DNA of 6,249 bases. Source: Porticoccaceae bacterium (lineage in GTDB: Bacteria > Pseudomonadota > Gammaproteobacteria > Pseudomonadales > Porticoccaceae). Position numbers and translations under genes: made by a program. Positions 1 through 4,736 of the stretch are shown in pieces. Each line of letters opens with the position of its first letter. Position 1 is the first letter of the stretch. The notes beneath the pieces are model-generated. The model searched no databases. It was not told the origin of the DNA and was given only the letters and a program-made list of their open reading frames with translations. Where the stretch lies: assembly GCA_017858295.1 (NCBI GenBank), contig JAFMBU010000097.1, positions 1-6,249 of the forward strand. Reading direction: 5' to 3'.

Positions 1-46
1 ATTCATAATGCTGGGGTCGGTGGTTCAAGTCCACCCGTAGCTACCA
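1..46 (+). tRNA. tRNA-Met (CAT), elongator type, 5' end cut off by the window
   Basis: The first 46 bases fold as the 3' part of a tRNA. Base 1 closes the anticodon stem, 2-8 form a seven-base loop TTCATAA with anticodon CAT at 4-6, and 9-13 are the 3' side of that stem. The variable loop GGGTC is 14-18. The T arm is perfect: GGTGG (19-23) pairs with CCACC (31-35) around the TTCAAGT loop. Bases 36-42 are the 3' acceptor strand, 43 is discriminator A, and CCA (44-46) is encoded. The variable loop and the CGTAGCT acceptor strand resemble the E. coli elongator tRNA-Met, and the fragment lacks initiator features. A CAT anticodon could also belong to the lysidine-modified isoleucine tRNA, whose T loop is similar, and the missing 5' half would decide this. 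The tRNA-Met call is the better fit. Confidence 0.88.
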
Positions 47-197
47 TCTCTCTTTATCCCGACTGCGCCTAGTGAATAGTGAACTACCCCGCCTCTAAGC
101 TTAGATACGGACTTAAACTTAGCATTCTCAGTCAATAACTTTTTCGTTATGTAATAAGACTCAATTTAAGCTACTTCGAATTGACACTTGCTTAGCC

Positions 198-1817
198 CTA
201 TTCTGTTTTTTCACTCAGCAATGTCTTCACCAACGAAACCGCCATCAGCGCCATCACCACTGAGAAGGGCAAGGCCCCAATAATCATCACTGATCTCAGT
301 GCATCCATACCACCGGCAGACAGGAGCGCACCGATCAGTAGAGCAAATATCAGCCCCCAAATAATCACATGCTTAGTCTGCTTTTGGCTCTGATTACCGC
401 CAGAGGCAAGAGTGTTAATAATTAAAATTCCCGAGTCTGCTGAGGTAACCAAAAAGGTCATCAGTAACACAACGATGACCACTGACAGGGCAATAGCCAG
501 TTCAGGGGAGAGAATCAGGTTAATGGTTTTAAACAGCTGGGCTGAAATATCCGCATTAACAATGGCTCCCTGGGCAATGCCAGACAATTCCAGATCAATG
601 GCCGTGGCGCCGACAAAGGCAAACCAGACCAGGCAGATCAACGAGGGAATAATCATCGCGCCAACAACATATTCACGGATGGTGCGACCGCGAGATACTC
701 GCGCTAAAAACAGTCCAACAAAAGGTGCGAAGGCGATCCACCAGGCCCAGTAAAAAATGCTCCAAGCGCCCTGCCAACTCTGCAGTGCGGACGCGGGATC
801 TGCGCCGTCGCCTGACCATACGGTGGTCGACATGGCCGGCATTGCCACTAGATAATCCCAGATAGCATAGAAAAAAGTTTGCAGGGCAAAGAAGGTGGCG
901 CCAAATATGGCAAAGAAAGCAATAACAAAGACCGACAGGCCCATATTAATGTTGGATAGCCATTTGATGCCTTTTTTAAGTCCCGACATGGCCGACAAGC
1001 AGGAAGCACTGATAATAAGCACCAGACCAACCAACTGAGCCACCAGAGTCGGCTTGCCACTCTCATCCACCAGCCATTGGGCACCACTAATATTGAAAAA
1101 ACCCGAGGCCAGTTGGGAGACGCCATAACCGATGGTCACACTCAAACCAACTATGGTCGCTAGAATCGCCACTATATCTACCACATTACCTGCGCTGCCT
1201 GACATAGCTCGACCAAATAATGGCTGCAGTGCACTGCGAATGGTTAGTGGCAAGCCGCGGTTGTAAGAGAAGTAGCCCAGTGACATACCCACTACCCCAT
1301 AACAGGCCCAGGGGGTCAGTCCGTAGTGCAGCAGCGCCCATTTGTAGGCATTGCGAACATTGTCTTCATTGAGACTGTTAGTCAGGCCCTTAATGGTGTC
1401 TGGATTATTGGCGAAGTGGAAGATTGGCTCGGCGGTAGAATAGGTCAGCATACCAATACCAATACCAGCACCAAACATCATCGACAACCAAGTGAGCATG
1501 GAAAATTCCGGCAGTTCATCCGCTCTGCCCAACTTTACATGGGCTGTGCGAGACCAGATCCCCAACACCAAGCAGACTAGGGTATAGAAGGCAGTGACAT
1601 AGATATACCAGCCGGCAAAATTAGCCGTCGTCCAGTTCTGCATACTCAGCAACAGCTCGCCTGCAGCTGAGGGCGAAAAACCTACCCAGATAATCAGTGC
1701 TGCGATAGCCAGCTTGGGAACCATAGCAACGACTCGATTAAACCCTTGATAAAAGCCAGATGTTTCGGTGGCAATGGCAACAACTGATTGATTATCACTA
1801 CTGTCTACTTGGCCCAA
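198..1817 (-). CDS. BCCT-family (betaine/choline/carnitine-type) transporter
   Basis: This is a 539-residue inner-membrane carrier of the BCCT family, which imports quaternary-ammonium or sulfonium osmolytes (betaine, choline, carnitine, DMSP), usually with Na+. About twelve hydrophobic segments run from residue 34 to 531. The glycine motif GAGIGIG is at 116-122, followed by the TAEP element. The family signature WAWW...PFVG, with the following ARVSRGRTIRE, spans 357-382. The TSADSG at 458-463 corresponds to the Na+-site threonine/serine of BetP. Compared with BetP, the substrate cage keeps W170, Y173 and W360, but the positions of W189 and W377 appear to be Y165 and F363, so the substrate cannot be assigned. 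Only about nine residues follow the last membrane segment, so the long osmosensory C-terminal tail of BetP is absent. The start is a TTG (1817-1815) with GGGGAG eight bases upstream. An in-frame TAA at 1865-1863 closes the frame, with no ATG between. A weak -10-like TATAAA lies at 1876-1871 on this strand, without a clear -35. The gene stands alone, divergent from the hydrolase at 2075. Confidence 0.95.
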   Translation of the reverse strand: MGQVDSSDNQSVVAIATETSGFYQGFNRVVAMVPKLAIAALIIWVGFSPSAAGELLLSMQNWTTANFAGWYIYVTAFYTLVCLVLGIWSRTAHVKLGRADELPEFSMLTWLSMMFGAGIGIGMLTYSTAEPIFHFANNPDTIKGLTNSLNEDNVRNAYKWALLHYGLTPWACYGVVGMSLGYFSYNRGLPLTIRSALQPLFGRAMSGSAGNVVDIVAILATIVGLSVTIGYGVSQLASGFFNISGAQWLVDESGKPTLVAQLVGLVLIISASCLSAMSGLKKGIKWLSNINMGLSVFVIAFFAIFGATFFALQTFFYAIWDYLVAMPAMSTTVWSGDGADPASALQSWQGAWSIFYWAWWIAFAPFVGLFLARVSRGRTIREYVVGAMIIPSLICLVWFAFVGATAIDLELSGIAQGAIVNADISAQLFKTINLILSPELAIALSVVIVVLLMTFLVTSADSGILIINTLASGGNQSQKQTKHVIIWGLIFALLIGALLSAGGMDALRSVMIIGALPFSVVMALMAVSLVKTLLSEKTE

Positions 1818-1831
1818 AATATGAACTCCCC
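1815..1831 (-). promoter_or_regulatory. Ribosome binding site and TTG start of the BCCT gene
   Basis: Read on the - strand, GGGGAG (1831-1826) stands eight bases before TTG (1817-1815). No in-frame ATG or GTG occurs between the upstream stop (1865-1863) and this point. The next in-frame ATG is near residue 32, just before the first membrane segment, so the TTG is the preferred start. Confidence 0.75.
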
Positions 1832-1934
1832 TTTTAAAGATTTGTGGTGATGCTTGTCGGTTTTATTTTTTTTATACAGACCCTAGCAAAAACTAGCCGT
1901 ACTTTTGACGTAGCTTATCACGGAACGTCTCTCT

Positions 1935-1965
1935 CCGAATTCGATTGGTCCTAGAATCGATTCGG
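1935..1965. repeat. Imperfect inverted repeat, possible operator or leader hairpin
   Basis: CCGAATTCGATT (1935-1946) is complementary to AATCGATTCGG (1955-1965) over 11 base pairs with a single unpaired T at 1941. The eight-base loop is GGTCCTAG (1947-1954). It lies midway in the 257-base region between the divergent BCCT and hydrolase genes, so it could be a regulator binding site serving either gene or, if transcribed, a hairpin in the hydrolase leader. No T-run follows on either strand, so it does not look like an intrinsic terminator. The repeat is directly visible; its role is unknown. Confidence 0.55.
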
Positions 1966-2030
1966 CAGTCGGTCAATAGGTTCAAAGAATGAATTTAGGC
2001 TTTATTTCAGAGATGGAAGTCTACTCAAGA

Positions 2031-2069
2031 TAGGACCAGTTCAGTTAGACTGACGGTCCAAAGGGGACC
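2031..2069 (+). promoter_or_regulatory. Mutually exclusive hairpins over the Shine-Dalgarno of the hydrolase gene
   Basis: Two alternative stems share one strand. GGACC (2033-2037) can pair with GGTCC (2055-2059), enclosing an inner perfect TCAGT-TAG-ACTGA hairpin (2041-2053). Alternatively the same GGTCC (2055-2059) can pair with GGACC (2065-2069), which would bury the Shine-Dalgarno AAGGGGA (2061-2067) of the gene starting at 2075. TAGGACC (2031-2037) is also complementary to the loop GGTCCTA (1947-1953) of the upstream inverted repeat. The complementarity is seen in the sequence; a role in translation control is inference, and the transcription start is not known. Confidence 0.35.
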
Positions 2070-2074
2070 TAATA

Positions 2075-3139
2075 ATGATAAAAAAACCATCCCACCACAT
2101 CTTCGCACTGGGTTTTATTCTCGTCATCGCAACGCTGCAAGTGGAAAGTCAGCCCGAGGCTGTCAGTGAACTGCTGTTTGATCCCGCGCCCACAGACAAG
2201 CAGGGGCGGTTTACCAATTATCAGGCTGACCTCTCTCATGGCTCCTTAGCTGTCAGAGTGCCTTTCTTTTTACGCCGCTTTGGCACAATATTTCGCAGTG
2301 ATACCGGTGCACCAGAGCAAGTTGCTAATGATGGTCGCTTTCTACGCAGTAACACCACGATTCCCACCGCCACCTGGATTGGTCATGCCACCCTCTTGGT
2401 GCAGATGGATGGAGTTAACTTCTTAACCGACCCTATCTGGTCGCAAACACCCAGCCCAGTGCCTCTTATTGGCCCCAGTCGCTGGGTTGATCCAGGTCTG
2501 GCACTGGAGGATTTACCGGCCATCGACTTTGTGGTGATCTCCCACAACCACTATGACCACCTTGACCTGCCGACATTGCGCAAACTGGCAACGTTGAATC
2601 CTGAGACAGTATTTTTTGTGCCTCAGGGCAATGGCAAGCTACTGCGTGACAATGGCATAGATCAGGTTGAGGAATTAAATTGGGGCGATACCGCCAACTA
2701 TAAAGGCACCACCGTTCACTGCCTGCCAACCCAGCACTGGAGCAAGCGCAGCCTAACAGATACTCGCAAGGCTCTCTGGTCATCTTGGGCAATTACTGGA
2801 ACCGAGCGGCGCTTTTACTTTGCCGGAGACACCGGCTACTTTGATGGCTTTAAAGAGATTGGTGCCAAACTGGGGCCCTTTGATTTGGCGGCAGTACCTG
2901 TAGGCGCCTATGAACCCAGCGCCATGATGAAGGTATCCCATATGAATCCGGAGGAAGCGGTGCAGGCAGCCTTGGACGTGCAAGCTAATTCAGCTGTCGC
3001 CATGCACTTTGGCACATTTGATCTATCTGATGAGCCTCTATCGGAACCGCCATTGCGGTTTAAAGCCGCGGCCAAAGAAACTACTTTAGGCGCAACCAAT
3101 AGCTGGGTTTTAGATATTGGCGAGACGCGAGAATTTTAA
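2075..3139 (+). CDS. NAPE-PLD-like metallo-beta-lactamase-fold hydrolase, probably exported
   Basis: This 354-residue protein belongs to the metallo-beta-lactamase fold and resembles mammalian N-acyl-phosphatidylethanolamine-hydrolysing phospholipase D (NAPE-PLD). The zinc motif HNHYDH is at 157-162 (H157, H159, D161, H162), with further ligands H221 (in TQHW), D252 (in FAGDTGY) and H311 (in AMHFGTF). All match the order and context of the human H185/H187/D189/H190, H253, D284, H343. Family stretches GHATLLV (103-109), LTDPIW (117-122) and PFDLAAVPVGAYEP (268-281) are also present. The N-terminus (two lysines, then a hydrophobic run at about 10-23) looks like a Sec signal or membrane anchor. 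There is no lipobox cysteine and the cleavage site is unclear. The enzyme therefore probably acts on lipids or phosphodiesters outside the cytoplasm, but the bacterial substrate is not known. The ATG has AAGGGGA seven bases upstream. The gene is divergent from the BCCT gene and convergent with dedA-like at 3162. Confidence 0.92.
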   Translation: MIKKPSHHIFALGFILVIATLQVESQPEAVSELLFDPAPTDKQGRFTNYQADLSHGSLAVRVPFFLRRFGTIFRSDTGAPEQVANDGRFLRSNTTIPTATWIGHATLLVQMDGVNFLTDPIWSQTPSPVPLIGPSRWVDPGLALEDLPAIDFVVISHNHYDHLDLPTLRKLATLNPETVFFVPQGNGKLLRDNGIDQVEELNWGDTANYKGTTVHCLPTQHWSKRSLTDTRKALWSSWAITGTERRFYFAGDTGYFDGFKEIGAKLGPFDLAAVPVGAYEPSAMMKVSHMNPEEAVQAALDVQANSAVAMHFGTFDLSDEPLSEPPLRFKAAAKETTLGATNSWVLDIGETREF

Positions 3140-3161
3140 TCAACAGTACTAGTGAGCGTCT

Positions 3162-3668
3162 TTATTCGGGAACCAGATTTCCTAGGCTAACCACCAATAG
3201 ACCCAAGCCTGCCACCCAAATAGCACAGGCCAGCAAATCAATCAGGCTAAACTTAAGTCGGCTTGTGCCGCTGACGCCGGCGAGCATGGGTACCAGACTT
3301 CTCACAGCAGGCACCAGGCGTCCAAGCACTATAGCACCGGTGCCATGCTTTAAAATAAAGTGCTCCGCCTTTTGCAGCTGGCTGGCGCGTTTCTTGGCAA
3401 ATGCGGTGTTGTGCAGTTTATCGCCGAGCCAGCGACCCAAATAAAATCCCAAATGATCTGAGAGACAGGCACCGGCAAAAGCCAGAGGTAGGATCTGTGA
3501 CAGTGTGAGTACCTGTTCGCTATAGAGAAAAACAGCGACAACTAAAAGAACCGCACCGGAAACCATAAGTCCAATACCAGGGCAGGCTTCAAGAAATGCC
3601 AGGGGAAAAATAAGCATCCAGGCGTTGTGTCTATTGGCTTCGAGTAAGCTAACTATTTCATCGTTGAT
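3162..3668 (-). CDS. Small DedA-family (VTT-domain) inner-membrane protein, likely ATC start
   Basis: This encodes a DedA-family membrane protein; characterised relatives act in lipid-carrier flipping and membrane homeostasis. Counting from the proposed ATC start it has 168 residues: FLE at 25-27 (E27 corresponds to E39 of E. coli YqjA), a long hydrophobic stretch to about 48, GRWLG at 78-82, and GRLVPAVRSLVPMLAG at 116-131 with the paired arginines R117 and R123 (YqjA R130/R136). The acidic residue of the usual PGD/PGE motif (YqjA D51) is replaced by A39. The protein ends soon after the helix at about 148-162, so it lacks the C-terminal membrane segment of YqjA. The first in-frame ATG (3617-3615) has no Shine-Dalgarno and would cut into the conserved N-terminal region. 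Upstream, GGAG (3679-3676) sits seven bases before ATC (3668-3666). No ATG, GTG or TTG occurs in frame back to the TAA at 3698-3696. The gene lies 37 bases after ilvY on the same strand and is probably co-transcribed with it. Confidence 0.87.
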   Translation of the reverse strand: MNDEIVSLLEANRHNAWMLIFPLAFLEACPGIGLMVSGAVLLVVAVFLYSEQVLTLSQILPLAFAGACLSDHLGFYLGRWLGDKLHNTAFAKKRASQLQKAEHFILKHGTGAIVLGRLVPAVRSLVPMLAGVSGTSRLKFSLIDLLACAIWVAGLGLLVVSLGNLVPE

Positions 3669-3679
3669 GGTACTTCTCC
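3666..3679 (-). promoter_or_regulatory. Shine-Dalgarno placed for an ATC start of the DedA-like gene
   Basis: On the - strand GGAG (3679-3676) is followed after AAGTACC by ATC (3668-3666), an optimal seven-base spacing. ATC is in frame with the DedA coding sequence and adds 17 residues that read like a DedA N-terminal amphipathic segment. An ATG ten bases further on (out of frame) meets TAG after one lysine codon, so it is not an alternative start for this protein. Confidence 0.6.
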
Positions 3680-3705
3680 AATCCTGTAGGGGCGTTTAGT
3701 GCCCG

Positions 3706-4587
3706 TTACGGCTGTCCAGCCATTGCCATAAACTCTGCTATTAAAGGCTCATTAAGCTTTTTCTTAAAGCAACAGAGACCCAGATCAAAGGGTGCAATCC
3801 GAGTTCCCGGTAACAATTCAACCCGATCTTTTACCGGACTATTCTCTACCACCACATTGGGCGCGATACCAATACCACATCCCAGGGCCACCATACTCAC
3901 CAGCGCCTCTTGCCCGGATACCTGAGCGTAGACATTGGGACGAGCTGAGGTCTTTTGTCGAAACCACTGTTCAAAGCGTTTTCGCGCCACGCCGTGCTCC
4001 GGCAAAATAATCGGCAGACTGGCCCAATCAATGGTCTCTGCCTGCAGGGCTTTTTTCACTGCGCAGTTAATCGTTGGGGCGGTAATCGCCAGAGGTACTG
4101 TGGCAATAGTTTGAAAATGAATACGCGTCGACAGCTCATCTGGCCGTGCAGCAATGGCTAAATCCACACTCTGATTTTTAATCTGATCAATGCCGTCGGC
4201 GGCATCACCTGTATCCAGATTAATATCAATATTGGGGTGAGCCTGACGAAACTTTTCCAATAAAGGCGGCAGATAAGAATAGGAAGCGGTTACCGAACAG
4301 TAGAGTTTGAGGGAACCACTGAGCTCTTTTTGCGATTGATTAAGTGACTTTTTTAAGCTCTCAAATTGGCTAATTTGCTGATCCGCATAGCTGAGTAATT
4401 TTTTCCCCTCACCGGTGAGTAGCACTGAGCGATTATCGCGTATTAATAGCTGACTACCGAGCTGTTCTTCCAAGCGCTGAATTGAGCGGCTCAAAGTGGA
4501 GGGACTGACATGAAAGGCAGCCGCTGTTTTGCCAAAATGTAAACTGCTGGCAAGATGCTGAAACAATGTGAGTGATCGAATATCCAT
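3706..4587 (-). CDS. ilvY: IlvY, LysR-type activator of ilvC
   Basis: This 293-residue LysR-type regulator is recognisable as IlvY, which in E. coli activates ilvC in response to acetolactate or acetohydroxybutyrate and represses its own gene. The winged helix-turn-helix covers about residues 1-60, with HFGKTAAAFHVSPSTLSRSI at 17-36 nearly matching E. coli IlvY (HFGRSARAMHVSPSTLSRQI). The linker helix is at about 61-90. The effector domain from about 92 carries IlvY-typical CSVTASYSYLPPLL (97-110), TGDAADGI (126-133) and ALVSMVALGCGIGIAPNVVV (228-247). The C-terminus is also IlvY-like (KKKLNEPLI, 275-283). The ATG start is fixed because an in-frame TAA lies only four codons upstream (4599-4597). 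No strong Shine-Dalgarno precedes it, suggesting modest translation. Location opposite ilvC confirms the assignment. The stop is 37 bases ahead of the DedA-like gene, and a weak GGGC/GCCC hairpin lies in that gap. Confidence 0.96.
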   Translation of the reverse strand: MDIRSLTLFQHLASSLHFGKTAAAFHVSPSTLSRSIQRLEEQLGSQLLIRDNRSVLLTGEGKKLLSYADQQISQFESLKKSLNQSQKELSGSLKLYCSVTASYSYLPPLLEKFRQAHPNIDINLDTGDAADGIDQIKNQSVDLAIAARPDELSTRIHFQTIATVPLAITAPTINCAVKKALQAETIDWASLPIILPEHGVARKRFEQWFRQKTSARPNVYAQVSGQEALVSMVALGCGIGIAPNVVVENSPVKDRVELLPGTRIAPFDLGLCCFKKKLNEPLIAEFMAMAGQP

Positions 4588-4616
4588 TCGCGCAGCTTAA
4601 CTCGGCCCAAGCCATA

Positions 4617-4663
4617 TTGCAAAATACGCAACACAGTGATGAATATATATCGTTTTAAGCAAC
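4617..4663. promoter_or_regulatory. Probable tandem IlvY operators (O1 clear, O2 degenerate)
   Basis: TTGC (4617-4620) and GCAA (4628-4631) form an inverted repeat with a seven-base spacer, the T-N(x)-A palindrome style bound by LysR-type dimers. A second half-site GCAAC at 4659-4663 repeats the GCAAC at 4628-4632 exactly 31 bases away, about three turns of the helix. Its upstream partner (near 4648-4651) is degenerate. E. coli IlvY is known to bind two tandem operators in the ilvY-ilvC gap, and this arrangement fits. The exact boundaries are inferred. Confidence 0.6.
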
Positions 4664-4682
4664 ATAACTATTCTAGTACACT
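4654..4682 (+). promoter_or_regulatory. Candidate IlvY-activated ilvC promoter
   Basis: The -10-like TACACT (4677-4682) follows a poor -35 TTTAAG (4654-4659) after 17 bases. A start near 4689 would centre the clear operator at about -65 and the degenerate one at about -34 overlapping the -35, the usual geometry for LysR-type activation. The weak -35 is expected for an activated promoter. Other weak -10 hexamers exist nearby (TATTCT at 4669, CATAAA at 4692), so this choice rests partly on the operator spacing. Confidence 0.4.
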
Positions 4683-4706
4683 TGCCGACCTCATAAATTT
4701 AACAAC

Positions 4707-4729
4707 CCGCCGATCCCCGGTGGCCGGAG
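4707..4729 (+). promoter_or_regulatory. GC-rich leader hairpin and Shine-Dalgarno of ilvC
   Basis: CCGCCG (4707-4712) can pair with CGGTGG (4718-4723) through six pairs including one G-T, with loop ATCCC. Three bases later GGAG (4726-4729) lies seven bases before the ilvC ATG. There is no T-run and no leader peptide rich in branched-chain codons, so this is not an attenuator of the ilvGMEDA kind. It may simply stabilise the mRNA 5' end. Confidence 0.4.
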
Positions 4730-4736
4730 ACTGAAA

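Noticed and set aside
1..46. tRNA 3' end as an attachment site for an integrated element
   Set aside because: No second copy of the tRNA 3' end occurs in the window and no integrase gene is present; the genes that follow are ordinary chromosomal ones.
135..183. Hairpins ATAAC/GTTAT (135-150) and CAATT/AATTG (162-183) as terminators of the tRNA or BCCT gene
   Set aside because: Both stems are short and AT-rich and neither is followed by a proper T-run in the right direction. I see no gene or clear signal in 47-197.
412..753. A 113-codon open frame on the + strand
   Set aside because: It lies wholly antisense inside the BCCT gene, has no recognisable domain and no ribosome binding site; the same holds for the open frames at 848-1126 (-) and 1326-1580 (+) within that gene.
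1883..1897. CTAGCAAAAACTAGC as a regulatory palindrome
   Set aside because: CTAG is itself palindromic, so the repeat reduces to two four-base words around an A-run; not distinguishable from chance.
2466..3099. Several open frames on the - strand opposite the hydrolase gene
   Set aside because: They overlap a strongly conserved enzyme gene, are cysteine/serine-rich without domain features, and are shadows.
3123..3166. AGACGC/GCGTCT repeat followed by TTTATT at the convergent gene ends, as a terminator
   Set aside because: The six-base stem encloses a 27-base loop and spans the stop codon of the hydrolase gene; too weak to call as an intrinsic terminator.
3162..3668. Frameshift near the 5' end of the DedA-like gene
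   Set aside because: The extended frame reads into a plausible DedA N-terminus without any shift, and the out-of-frame ATG upstream stops after two codons, so a non-ATG start explains the data better.
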